DNA from: Psychroserpens ponticola
GTDB lineage: Bacteria > Bacteroidota > Bacteroidia > Flavobacteriales > Flavobacteriaceae
Assembly (NCBI RefSeq): GCF_023556315.2
Contig: NZ_CP116221.1
Span: 310,001 to 374,000 of the forward strand
Reading direction: 5' to 3'
Length of the DNA: 64,000 nt
Positions 19,178 through 27,411 of this stretch are shown here, piece after piece (positions within the stretch are counted from its first letter, which is position 1; each line of letters begins with the position of its first letter). Position numbers and translations under genes: made by a program. The notes beneath the pieces were generated by a model that was given only the letters and a program-made list of their open reading frames with translations, made no database searches and was not told where the DNA came from.

Positions 19178-21880
19178 ATGAAGAAACGAAATAAATATTT
19201 AACGCTATCTGGTCTTGAACCTCTAGTTGTATCTCCAGAAAGTAACTTTATTAATATTGGTGAGCGAACTAATGTTACTGGTTCTAGAAAGTTTCTAAGA
19301 TTAATTAAAGAAGATAACTATGATGAAGCACTAAGTGTTGCAAGAGATCAAGTTGAAGGTGGTGCTCAAATTCTAGATGTTAATATGGATGAAGGCATGT
19401 TAGATGGTGAATTTGCAATGACTAAATTTCTTAATCTTATTGCGTCAGAACCTGATATTGCTCGAATTCCATTAATGATTGATAGTTCTAAATGGGACAT
19501 TATAGAAGCTGGACTTCAAGTTGTTCAAGGAAAATGCGTCGTCAATTCTATAAGTTTAAAAGAAGGAGAAACCGAATTTATCCGACAAGCAAAACTCGTT
19601 ATGCGTTATGGAGCTGCTGTAATTGTTATGGCTTTTGACGAAGTTGGTCAAGCAGATACTTACAAGCGACGCATTGAAATTTGTAAACGTTCCTATGATA
19701 TTTTGGTGCATCAAGTTTACTTTCCGCCTCAAGACATTATTTTCGATCCTAATATTTTTCCTGTTGCTACAGGAATGGATGAACATCGTTTAAATGCCTT
19801 GGATTTTTTCAATGCTACAAAATGGATTTGCGAAAATTTACCATACGCTAATGTTTCAGGAGGTGTGAGTAATGTGTCATTTTCTTTTAGAGGAAATAAT
19901 GTGGTTCGTGAAGCTATTAACTCTGCGTTTTTATATCATGCCATTCAACACGGAATGAATTTAGGAATCGTTAATCCAACAATGCTTGAAGTTTATGATG
20001 AAATTCCGAAGGATTTATTAGAGCATGTTGAAAATGTTTTGTTTGATAAAAGTAATGATGCAACAGATCGATTACTTGATTTTGCCGAAACTGTTAAAGG
20101 CAATAAAAAGGAAGATGTAACCAAAATTTTAGAATGGAGAAACGAGCCATTACAAGACCGAATAACACATAGTCTCGTTAAAGGAATCGATGCCTTTATT
20201 ATTGAGGATGTTGAAGAAGCACGATTGGCTTCAGCGAAACCCATTGAAGTTATCGAAAGGCATTTAATGGTTGGAATGAATGTGGTTGGTGATCTCTTCG
20301 GAAGCGGGAAAATGTTCTTACCTCAAGTCGTGAAATCAGCACGTGTAATGAAAAAGGCTGTTGCTTATTTACAACCTTTTATTGAAGCTGAAAAAGATGG
20401 TAAACAAGAGTTTGCAGGTAAAATTTTAATGGCAACAGTAAAAGGTGATGTACATGATATAGGTAAAAATATTGTCAGTGTAGTTTTAGGCTGTAATAAC
20501 TATGAAATCATCGATTTGGGTGTCATGGTGCCTCCAGAAAAAATAATAGATGCAGCAATCAAAGAAAATGTTGATGTCATCGGACTAAGTGGATTGATAA
20601 CGCCATCACTTGATGAAATGGTATACCTTTCGAAAGCTATGAAAAAGGAAAATTTAACCATACCATTAATCATTGGTGGTGCAACCACATCTAAAGCACA
20701 TACATCAATAAAAATTGCTCCAAATTATGAGCATACTGTGGTTCATATAAATGATGCTTCAAGAGCAGTAACAGTTGTAGGCAATTTGTTGCAGAAAGAC
20801 AATCAAATCTATAAAGATCAAATACGAGTAGAATACGATAAATTTCGCGTGCAATTTTTGTCTAGAAGTAAACGTAAAGAATATATATCTATAGAAGATG
20901 CTCGAAAAAATAAATATCAAATCAATTGGAAAACAACTGAAATTGTAAAACCTAATCAGTTAGGAATTCAAATTATTGACGATTTTGATGTTAGAAAACT
21001 TGAAGCATTTATTGACTGGAGTCCGTTTTTTAGAAGCTGGGATTTACATGGAAAATATCCAGATATTTTAAAGGATGATATTGTTGGTACTCAAGCGCTA
21101 GAACTGTTTAAAGATGCTCAAAACCTTTTGAAGCGCATTTTTGAGGAACAACTGTTGAAAGCTAAAGCTGTTTTCGGTTTGTTTCCAGCGAACTCGGTTA
21201 ATGATGATGATATTGAAGTGACCATGTCACCTCGAGCGCAGTCAAGAGGTCACAATGATGAACAAACGTACACGTTCCTAACACTTCGGCAACAACTGAA
21301 GAAAAGAGAAGGAATTCCAAATCATGCTCTAGCAGATTTTATTGCTCCAAAAGATTTAGGGATTCAAGATTATATTGGCTCATTTTGTGTTACCACAGGT
21401 TTCGGTACTCAAGAATTGGCGCAACAATTTGAAGCTGATAATGATGATTATAATTCAATTATGATTAAAGCATTAGCAGACCGATTGGCTGAAGCTTTTG
21501 CAGAATATTTACACAAAGAAGTGAGAACGAAACATTGGTGTTATGCTCAAAATGAAGACTTAACTAATGATGAGCTAATTAAAGAAACTTACAAAGGAAT
21601 TCGTCCAGCTCCTGGTTATCCTGCATGTCCAGATCATTTAGAGAAAGCTACTATTTGGGCACTATTAGATGTAGAAAAAAATATTGGTGTAAAGCTAACT
21701 GAAAACTTAGCCATGTGGCCAGCTGCAAGTGTAAGTGGTTATTATTTTGGAAATTCTGAAGCAAAGTATTTCGGATTAGGAAAAATAGCAAAAGATCAAT
21801 TAAAAATGTATGCCAAAAGAAGAAAAATCTCTGAAGAAATAGCTAATAAATGGTTAAACCCAAACCTTGCAGAAACTTAA
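19178..21880 (+). CDS. metH: Methionine synthase part 2: folate, cobalamin and activation domains
   Basis: This 900-residue protein carries the rest of cobalamin-dependent methionine synthase. It has a pterin-binding barrel ([16 protein letters not shown] at about 25), a B12 cap and binding domain with DVHDIGKN (His426 is the lower cobalt ligand), and a C-terminal SAM-binding reactivation domain with [17 protein letters not shown] (about residue 815). It lacks the homocysteine domain, which is the gene just upstream. Together they regenerate methionine from homocysteine using methyl-THF from MetF. The complete B12 and activation domains indicate that the enzyme needs cobalamin; I see no metE in the window. 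Confidence 0.95.
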   Translation: MKKRNKYLTLSGLEPLVVSPESNFINIGERTNVTGSRKFLRLIKEDNYDEALSVARDQVEGGAQILDVNMDEGMLDGEFAMTKFLNLIASEPDIARIPLMIDSSKWDIIEAGLQVVQGKCVVNSISLKEGETEFIRQAKLVMRYGAAVIVMAFDEVGQADTYKRRIEICKRSYDILVHQVYFPPQDIIFDPNIFPVATGMDEHRLNALDFFNATKWICENLPYANVSGGVSNVSFSFRGNNVVREAINSAFLYHAIQHGMNLGIVNPTMLEVYDEIPKDLLEHVENVLFDKSNDATDRLLDFAETVKGNKKEDVTKILEWRNEPLQDRITHSLVKGIDAFIIEDVEEARLASAKPIEVIERHLMVGMNVVGDLFGSGKMFLPQVVKSARVMKKAVAYLQPFIEAEKDGKQEFAGKILMATVKGDVHDIGKNIVSVVLGCNNYEIIDLGVMVPPEKIIDAAIKENVDVIGLSGLITPSLDEMVYLSKAMKKENLTIPLIIGGATTSKAHTSIKIAPNYEHTVVHINDASRAVTVVGNLLQKDNQIYKDQIRVEYDKFRVQFLSRSKRKEYISIEDARKNKYQINWKTTEIVKPNQLGIQIIDDFDVRKLEAFIDWSPFFRSWDLHGKYPDILKDDIVGTQALELFKDAQNLLKRIFEEQLLKAKAVFGLFPANSVNDDDIEVTMSPRAQSRGHNDEQTYTFLTLRQQLKKREGIPNHALADFIAPKDLGIQDYIGSFCVTTGFGTQELAQQFEADNDDYNSIMIKALADRLAEAFAEYLHKEVRTKHWCYAQNEDLTNDELIKETYKGIRPAPGYPACPDHLEKATIWALLDVEKNIGVKLTENLAMWPAASVSGYYFGNSEAKYFGLGKIAKDQLKMYAKRRKISEEIANKWLNPNLAET

Positions 21881-21957
21881 CAATTTCTTAGACTTAGGAG
21901 CACAGTAACATTTAAATTACGTTGTATTCTTGTGTATAAATTTTTAAAGTCAAGACG

Positions 21958-22044
21958 ATGAAAAAACATAAACTAGAAATAAGATTCGCCATACAGTTAT
22001 TACTATTAACAACAGTCTCATTGTTGATTGCTTTTCTAACGTGA
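21958..22044 (+). CDS. Candidate small membrane protein (28 residues)
   Basis: An ATG-started frame of 28 codons lies between the second metH gene and metF. It has a basic N-terminus (KKHKLEIR) and then a hydrophobic stretch of about 18 residues (FAIQLLLLTTVSLLIAFL) that could span the membrane once. It ends 10 nt before the metF ATG, consistent with co-translation. The 174-nt gap is otherwise empty and long for this operon. No family is recognised. It could be a chance frame in AT-rich DNA, so confidence is moderate. Confidence 0.45.
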   Translation: MKKHKLEIRFAIQLLLLTTVSLLIAFLT

Positions 22045-22054
22045 ACATTATAAA

Positions 22055-23011
22055 ATGAAAGTAACAGAACACATAAAAAAAGCAAATGGGAACACTCAGT
22101 TTTCATTTGAAATATTACCACCTTTAAAAGGGCAACATATTCAATCTATCTTTAATAATATTGATCCTTTAATGGAATTTAAACCACCTTTTATAGATGT
22201 TACTTATCATAGAGAAGAATATGTTTATAAAGAACTAGAAAACGGTCTTTTGAAAAAACAAGTTGTTAAAAAAAGACCAGGAACTGTTGGTATTTGTGCC
22301 GCAATTCAAAACAGATATAATGTAGATGCAATACCTCATATCTTATGTGGTGGATTTACAAAAGAAGACACAGAGAATTTCTTAATAGATCTTGATTTTT
22401 TAGGAATTGATAATGTTATGGCATTGCGAGGTGATGCCGTAAAAACGGAAACGTATTTCAAGCCAGAAAAAGAAGGACATGTGTATGCAAGCGAGTTAGT
22501 AAGTCAAATTACTGAATTAAATAAAGGTAGGTATTTAGATGAGGAATTAAAAAACACTTCTGAAACCAATTTTTGTGTTGGTGTTGGTGCTTATCCAGAA
22601 AAGCATATGGAAGCTCCAAGTTTAGATAGTGATATTCATTTTTTGAAAAAGAAAATTAAAAATGGAGCAGAATATATTGTGACGCAAATGTTTTTTGACA
22701 ATAAAAAGTATTTTGATTTTGTAGATAAATGTAGAAGTGAAGGTATTACTGTTCCTATTATTCCAGGTTTAAAACCTATTGCAACTAAAAAGCAACTCAA
22801 TTTAATTCCACATCGATTTCATGTAGATCTACCTGAAGATTTGATACTTGAAATTGTGAAATGTAAAAATAATGAGCAGGTCAAACAAGTCGGAATTGAA
22901 TGGTGTGTCACACAATCTTTAGAACTTCAAAAGGCAAAAATCCCTGTATTACATTATTATTCAATGGGTAAGAGTGATAATATAAAAACCATTGCGTCTA
23001 AGGTGTTTTAA
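22055..23011 (+). CDS. metF: Methylenetetrahydrofolate reductase
   Basis: MetF reduces 5,10-methylene-THF to 5-methyl-THF, the methyl donor of MetH, with FAD. It begins with the family's FSFEILPPLKGQ (the Glu is catalytic), and has DVTYHREEY, NVMALRGDAVKTE and a PIIPGLKPI motif late in the barrel. Length is 318 residues, slightly above the E. coli enzyme. It is the last gene of the riboswitch-controlled methionine set. Confidence 0.95.
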   Translation: MKVTEHIKKANGNTQFSFEILPPLKGQHIQSIFNNIDPLMEFKPPFIDVTYHREEYVYKELENGLLKKQVVKKRPGTVGICAAIQNRYNVDAIPHILCGGFTKEDTENFLIDLDFLGIDNVMALRGDAVKTETYFKPEKEGHVYASELVSQITELNKGRYLDEELKNTSETNFCVGVGAYPEKHMEAPSLDSDIHFLKKKIKNGAEYIVTQMFFDNKKYFDFVDKCRSEGITVPIIPGLKPIATKKQLNLIPHRFHVDLPEDLILEIVKCKNNEQVKQVGIEWCVTQSLELQKAKIPVLHYYSMGKSDNIKTIASKVF

Positions 23012-23048
23012 TTTGAAAACCACATTTCTAAAATCATTAATTAAGCCT

Positions 23049-23056
23049 TACTTTTG
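23049..23056 (+). promoter_or_regulatory. Probable -7 promoter box before the aminotransferase
   Basis: TACTTTTG matches the Bacteroidota -7 consensus TAnnTTTG exactly and lies 27 nt before the chosen ATG. It overlaps an in-frame TTG, which argues against that TTG being the start codon. Confidence 0.5.
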
Positions 23057-23083
23057 CACTACGAAAACGATTTAGTAAAAGTT

Positions 23084-24343
23084 ATGCAAACATCAAAATT
23101 AGCCGAAGGATTAAAAGGTTCAGAAATCATAAAAATTGCTGGAGAAGTCAGAGCTTTAAAAGCTAAAGGAGATATAATTTATAACCAAACTATTGGTGAT
23201 TTTGATGCGAGTATTTTTCCTATTCCAAATGAGTTAAAAGAAGAAATCGTTTCGGCTTACCATAACAATCAAACGAATTATCCTGCTGCAAATGGCATGG
23301 AAGCACTTCGTGAAAGCGTTTCCTCTTATTTGTCTAAGAACCTTGAACTTGAGTATTCTAAAAATGAAATCTTAATTTCTGGAGGAGCAAGACCATTAAT
23401 TTACGCAGTATATCAAACAATTTTAGACCTCGAAGATACTGTGTTATATCCTGTGCCTTCATGGAATAATGATGCCTATACCTATCTAGCTCGTAATAAT
23501 GCTGTTATTGTTGAAACCAAGCCTGAAAATAAATTTATGCCTACAGTTGGCGACATTCAACCACATATTCAACATGTGAATTTAATAGCACTCTGTTCGC
23601 CGTTAAATCCAACAGGAACAACTTTTGATAAACAAACTCTAACTGAAATTTCTCAATTAGTTGTTATCGAAAACAAACGTAGAGCCATCCAAAACATAAA
23701 ACCTTTGTATGTACTTTACGATCAAATCTATTGGCAATTAACTTATGGAACGACAAAGCATTATAATCCAGTTGAACTCGTGCCTGAAATGCGAGATTAT
23801 ACCATTTTTGTCGATGGAATTTCAAAAGCATTCGCTGCTACAGGAGTACGTGTAGGTTGGGCTTTTGGTCCTAGTCATGTTATTGATAAAATGAAGGCCA
23901 TGTTAAGTCATATTGGTGCTTGGGCTCCTAAAGCAGAGCAAATGGCTACTGCTTCATATTTAAATCAATCGGAAGCCGTGTCTAATTATTTAAAACATAT
24001 CAAAAGCGAATTAGATTTTAGATTAAATCACTTTTACGAAGGGTTTCAAGAACTTAAATCTAAAGGTTTGCCAGTAAATGCTATTGAACCAGAAGCGGCT
24101 TTGTACTTAACAGTTCAGTTTGATCTCATAGGCAAAAAAACTTCAAATGGAAAAATCTTAACTACAATTCAAGAAGTGACAAGTTATTTGCTTATTGAAG
24201 CCAAACTAGCAATTGTTCCATTTTATGCTTTTGGAACATCGATAGATTCTAATTGGTTTAGACTTTCTGTAGGTACCTCTAAGAAAGAAGATATCTCAAC
24301 GGTTTTTGAATTATTAAAGCAAGCACTTACAGATTTATCATAA
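23084..24343 (+). CDS. Class I/II PLP-dependent aminotransferase
   Basis: This 419-residue fold-type I aminotransferase has the PLP lysine in GISKAFAATGVRVGWAFGP, the PLP contact segment CSPLNPTGTTF and the YDQIYW segment. The amino-acid substrate is not obvious; it resembles aspartate/aromatic-type enzymes. It is separated from metF by a promoter box, so it is probably its own unit. The ATG at 23084 begins QTSKLAEGLKGSEI; an upstream in-frame TTG lies inside the promoter and is rejected. Confidence 0.85.
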   Translation: MQTSKLAEGLKGSEIIKIAGEVRALKAKGDIIYNQTIGDFDASIFPIPNELKEEIVSAYHNNQTNYPAANGMEALRESVSSYLSKNLELEYSKNEILISGGARPLIYAVYQTILDLEDTVLYPVPSWNNDAYTYLARNNAVIVETKPENKFMPTVGDIQPHIQHVNLIALCSPLNPTGTTFDKQTLTEISQLVVIENKRRAIQNIKPLYVLYDQIYWQLTYGTTKHYNPVELVPEMRDYTIFVDGISKAFAATGVRVGWAFGPSHVIDKMKAMLSHIGAWAPKAEQMATASYLNQSEAVSNYLKHIKSELDFRLNHFYEGFQELKSKGLPVNAIEPEAALYLTVQFDLIGKKTSNGKILTTIQEVTSYLLIEAKLAIVPFYAFGTSIDSNWFRLSVGTSKKEDISTVFELLKQALTDLS

Positions 24344-24364
24344 CTGTTATTTCAATTATTCTGT

Positions 24365-24372
24365 TACTTTTG
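24365..24372 (+). promoter_or_regulatory. Probable -7 promoter box before the PagL-like gene
   Basis: TACTTTTG is an exact match to TAnnTTTG and lies 16 nt before the ATG of the following gene. Confidence 0.5.
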
Positions 24373-24388
24373 CGTCAGAATAAAACTC

Positions 24389-25486
24389 ATGAAGTTTAAC
24401 CTTACTATCTTATTGACACTTTGTTGTGGATTCTTGTTTTCACAAGATGAAAAAGACAATATCTTTACTTTAGATGCGAACCTGTTTTCTGGTACTATTT
24501 TAGAACATAATCCAGACATTGCTCATCTAATTACAGACCATCCCAAAGGATTTATTTTAAGTTACAACAAAAAAACTTACGGTTTTAAAGATTGGGAAAG
24601 TCGATTTAATTATCCAGATTGGGGATTTTCTTTCATTTATCAGGATATGAAAAACCCTGTTTTAGGAGAGAATTATAGTTTGTATGCGCATTATAATTTT
24701 TACTTTCTAAAGCGAAATCTCAATTTAAGAATTGGTCAAGGGATTGCATATAATACTAACCCTTATGATAAAGAAACGAATTTTAAAAACAATGCTTACG
24801 GATCACATTTGTTGAGTACGACGTATGTGATGTTCAATTATAAGAAAGAAAATTTATTTAAAGGATTTGGTTTGCAAGCAGGTATTTCTGTTATACATTA
24901 TTCTAATGCTAATTTTAAAGCACCTAACACATCAACAAATACATTTGTTTTTAATGTAGGAACAAATTATATGTTCGATTACGAAAGCGAACCTGAATAT
25001 ATTCCTTCTACTGAAAACAAAAAATTCAAGGAGAAAATCAAATATAATTTAGCATTCAGAACAGGTGTTAACGAAAGTGATATTATTGATGTTGGTCAAT
25101 TTCCCTTTTATATAGTATCAGCTTATGCAGATAAGCGTTTAAATCGAAAAAGTGCCATTCAAGTGGGAACAGATGTGTTCTTTTCTAAGTTTTTAGAAGA
25201 GCTAATTTATTTCTATTCTGTAGCCTTTCCTGAGTTGGATGTTTCTGGTGACGAAGACTGGAAGCGTGTTGGTGTTTTTGTTGGTCACGAGTTATTTATT
25301 AATAAAATGTCTATCGTCACACAATTGGGTTATTATATTTATTATCCATATGATTTTGAAGGACGTGTTTATAACAGAGTTGGAATGAAACGTTATTTTG
25401 GAGATAGATTCTTTGGAGCAATTACTCTAAAGTCGCATGGAGCTAAAGCTGAAGCAGTAGAATTTGGAATAGGAGTCAGATTATGA
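24389..25486 (+). CDS. PagL-like acyloxyacyl hydrolase / outer-membrane protein
   Basis: The 365-residue product has a signal peptide (FNLTILLTLCCGFLFSQ) and alternating aromatic beta strands typical of an outer-membrane barrel. His170 and Ser172 in VIHYSNANFKAPN resemble the catalytic His-x-Ser-Asn of PagL lipid A 3-O-deacylases, so it may trim acyl chains from lipid A at the outer membrane. It is larger than classical PagL (about 185 residues). It overlaps the following lipoprotein gene by 4 nt (ATGA). The family assignment is by motif only. Confidence 0.65.
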   Translation: MKFNLTILLTLCCGFLFSQDEKDNIFTLDANLFSGTILEHNPDIAHLITDHPKGFILSYNKKTYGFKDWESRFNYPDWGFSFIYQDMKNPVLGENYSLYAHYNFYFLKRNLNLRIGQGIAYNTNPYDKETNFKNNAYGSHLLSTTYVMFNYKKENLFKGFGLQAGISVIHYSNANFKAPNTSTNTFVFNVGTNYMFDYESEPEYIPSTENKKFKEKIKYNLAFRTGVNESDIIDVGQFPFYIVSAYADKRLNRKSAIQVGTDVFFSKFLEELIYFYSVAFPELDVSGDEDWKRVGVFVGHELFINKMSIVTQLGYYIYYPYDFEGRVYNRVGMKRYFGDRFFGAITLKSHGAKAEAVEFGIGVRL

Positions 25487-26232
25487 AAAAATTACTTTAT
25501 ATAATTTTAGCACTTGTAGTGTTTTCATGTAATAATGAAAATACACCAGACTGTTTTCAAAATTCTGGTGATATTATTCAAGAAGAGTTTAATGTAAATG
25601 TATTTACCGAAATTACAGTTTTTCCTAGAATTGAGCTCATTGTAAAACAGGATCCAATACAGAAAGTTGTTGTTGAAACTGGTGCGTATTTATTGAATGA
25701 TATTGAAGTAAAAGTGGTCAATAACAGATTACTAATCACTAACAATAACGCCTGTAATATTAATAGAGATTATGGTATTACCAAAGTGTATGTAAGTGTT
25801 CCAAATTTAACCGAAATTAGAAACGGTTCAGGATTAACAGTGCGTAGCGATGGTGTTCTGGCTTTTGATGAGTTGAGATTGGTTTCAGAAGATTTTAATG
25901 CAGATGGAGATGTAAATAGCGATGGAGACTTTAATGTGAAAGTCGATTGTATTCAGTTAGATTGTGTGATTAATAATCTCTCTACGATTTTTATAAGAGG
26001 AGAAGTTGAAAATTTGTTTGTAGGTTATTATTCAGGTGATTCGCGTTTTGAAGGTCGAAATTTAATCGCTCAAAACATTCGAATTTTTCAACGAAGTAGT
26101 AACGATTTAGTCATAAATCCACAATTATCACTTACAGGAGAAATTAGAAGTACAGGTGATGTGATTGTTGTGAATACACCTCCAACAATAGATGTTGAAC
26201 GCTTCTACACAGGTAGATTAATTTTTGAATAA
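25483..26232 (+). CDS. Head-GIN-domain (DUF2807) lipoprotein
   Basis: This 249-residue product starts with a lipoprotein signal ending at a lipobox (LALVVFSC, Cys16). It continues with the repetitive short beta strands of a DUF2807/head-GIN beta-helix: VFTEITVFPRIELIVKQ, then PNLTEIRNGSGLTVRS and SGDSRFEGRNLIAQNI. The function of this domain is not established; it is common in secreted Bacteroidota proteins. Translation is coupled to the PagL-like gene by a 4-nt overlap. It converges on gldA with 3 nt between the stop codons and no terminator in between. Confidence 0.8.
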   Translation: MKKLLYIILALVVFSCNNENTPDCFQNSGDIIQEEFNVNVFTEITVFPRIELIVKQDPIQKVVVETGAYLLNDIEVKVVNNRLLITNNNACNINRDYGITKVYVSVPNLTEIRNGSGLTVRSDGVLAFDELRLVSEDFNADGDVNSDGDFNVKVDCIQLDCVINNLSTIFIRGEVENLFVGYYSGDSRFEGRNLIAQNIRIFQRSSNDLVINPQLSLTGEIRSTGDVIVVNTPPTIDVERFYTGRLIFE

Positions 26233-26235
26233 ATT

Positions 26236-27132
26236 TTATTCAGAAGTTAACTCTCTAAATAGATGTTCTAGACTTGCATTTTTTTGATTCAATTGTAGAA
26301 TTTTTAATTGATTATCATGAGCAAAATCAAAAACGTAAGATCGCATATCTTCAGTTGTAGAAAATGTAATTTCATAAACAAAGTCGTGCGTGTTTTTTAC
26401 TGTTTTTGCATTAGGTAATTTTAATAAAAACGCATCCTCTACACGATAATCAAATTCTACAATAACAGTTTGTTCTTTGGCATTTCTAAGCTCTTTTAGT
26501 TTTTTGTCGGCTACAATTTCACCTTTATTTATAATGATAACACGATCACAAATAGCTTCAACTTCTTGCATGATATGTGTCGATAAAAACACCGTTTTGT
26601 TTTTGCCAACGGTTGTTATTAAATGTCTAATGTCAACCAGTTGATTCGGATCTAAACCTGTTGTTGGTTCATCAAGGATTAAAACGTCAGGTTCATGTAA
26701 TAATGCATTTGCCAATCCAACACGTTGACGATAGCCTTTTGAAAGTTGACTGATTTTTTTATGTGCTTCAGGTGTCAATCCTGTGAGTTCTATAACATCA
26801 TTAACTCGAGTTTTAGAGGTTTTGTAGACGTTAGCGTTAAACATCAAATATTCTCTAACATACATTTCGAGATATAAAGGATTGTGCTCTGGAAGATAGC
26901 CAACGCTATTTTGAACGTTTTGTTTGCTCTCTATAACATCAAAATTATTAACTTTTGCTTTGCCTTCAGTAGCATTAATATATGTCGTTAATATTTTCAT
27001 AAGTGTTGATTTTCCAGCACCATTAGGACCTAAGAAACCAACAATTTCACCTTTATTAACCGAAAATGAAATGTTGTTTAGCGCTTTTTGTTCGCCATAG
27101 ATTTTAGAAATATTTTCAACTTCAATAGACAT
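26236..27132 (-). CDS. gldA: Gliding-motility ABC transporter ATPase GldA
   Basis: This 298-residue ABC ATPase closely follows GldA of flavobacteria. It has the Walker A GPNGAGKST, the signature LSKGYRQRVGLANALL, Walker B VLILDEPTTGLDP, and the switch histidine in STHIMQEVEAICDRV. A roughly 80-residue C-terminal extension follows (EQTVIVEFDYRVEDAFL onward). GldA works with the membrane proteins GldF and GldG, which are not in this window. The distinction from other ABC exporters of the same class is by overall resemblance, so the symbol is probable rather than proven. Confidence 0.85.
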   Translation of the reverse strand: MSIEVENISKIYGEQKALNNISFSVNKGEIVGFLGPNGAGKSTLMKILTTYINATEGKAKVNNFDVIESKQNVQNSVGYLPEHNPLYLEMYVREYLMFNANVYKTSKTRVNDVIELTGLTPEAHKKISQLSKGYRQRVGLANALLHEPDVLILDEPTTGLDPNQLVDIRHLITTVGKNKTVFLSTHIMQEVEAICDRVIIINKGEIVADKKLKELRNAKEQTVIVEFDYRVEDAFLLKLPNAKTVKNTHDFVYEITFSTTEDMRSYVFDFAHDNQLKILQLNQKNASLEHLFRELTSE

Positions 27133-27237
27133 ATATCAAATAGTTTATTCAAAAATAGTAATTATAACCAATGCCTACCTTTAAATTATGAATTCTTTAA
27201 AACGGTAACGCAAAACTCAAAAATAACGTATAACAAT

Positions 27238-27267
27238 TTTGATTTACTAAAATAATAATTACATTAG
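27238..27267 (+). promoter_or_regulatory. Probable promoter of the pheA leader
   Basis: TTTG (27238-27241), an 18-nt spacer, then TACATTAG (27260-27267) matches TTTG-N18-TAnnTTTG with one mismatch. The same spacing occurs in two other promoters in this window. It would start RNA near 27274, about 9 nt before the leader-peptide ATG. Confidence 0.5.
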
Positions 27268-27282
27268 CAACATATTAATAAC

Positions 27283-27336
27283 ATGAATACACTAAATTTT
27301 GCATATTATAACTGGTTTTATTTCTTTTTTAGCTAA
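27283..27336 (+). CDS. Aromatic-rich leader peptide of the pheA operon
   Basis: An ATG opens a 17-codon frame reading MNTLNFAYYNWFYFFFS, then TAA. Nine of 17 residues are aromatic: five Phe, three Tyr and one Trp, ending in a run W-F-Y-F-F-F. It lies upstream of genes for prephenate dehydratase, prephenate dehydrogenase and DAHP synthase, and upstream of a hairpin-plus-T terminator. This is the arrangement of ribosome-stalling attenuation known from pheL in E. coli. A shortage of charged tRNA-Phe or tRNA-Tyr would stall the ribosome here and could favour read-through. No family match is claimed; the call rests on composition and position. Confidence 0.75.
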   Translation: MNTLNFAYYNWFYFFFS

Positions 27337-27342
27337 AAGATA

Positions 27343-27389
27343 GAGGCGTTATATGTATAATTTACAACAATAAATTTAATATGAGTCTC
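27343..27389 (+). promoter_or_regulatory. Candidate antiterminator pairing
   Basis: GAGGC (27343-27347) can pair with GTCTC (27385-27389, one G-U), and ATAT (27351-27354) with ATAT (27379-27382). This would sequester the 5' arm of the terminator. The same 5' region (GTTATATG, 27348-27355) can instead pair with the leader codons CATATTATAAC (27302-27312). The pairings were found by eye and are weak, so this is a proposal only. Confidence 0.35.
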
Positions 27390-27411
27390 GATGAAAATCG
27401 AGACTTTTTTT
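27384..27411 (+). terminator. Attenuator terminator at the pheA start
   Basis: AGTCTCGAT (27384-27392), loop GAAA, ATCGAGACT (27397-27405), then seven T. This is a perfect 9-bp tetraloop hairpin with a T tract that ends exactly at the base before the pheA ATG at 27412. No gene ends nearby on the plus strand, so its natural role is premature termination of the leader RNA. Confidence 0.88.

Noticed and set aside
23054-23083. TTG start for the aminotransferase
   Set aside because: The TTG is part of an exact TACTTTTG promoter box, and the added residues do not resemble the family.
27391-27411. ATG at 27391 as the pheA start
   Set aside because: It lies inside the terminator stem and adds seven residues not typical of the family. 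It cannot be fully excluded, so it is mentioned in the pheA entry.
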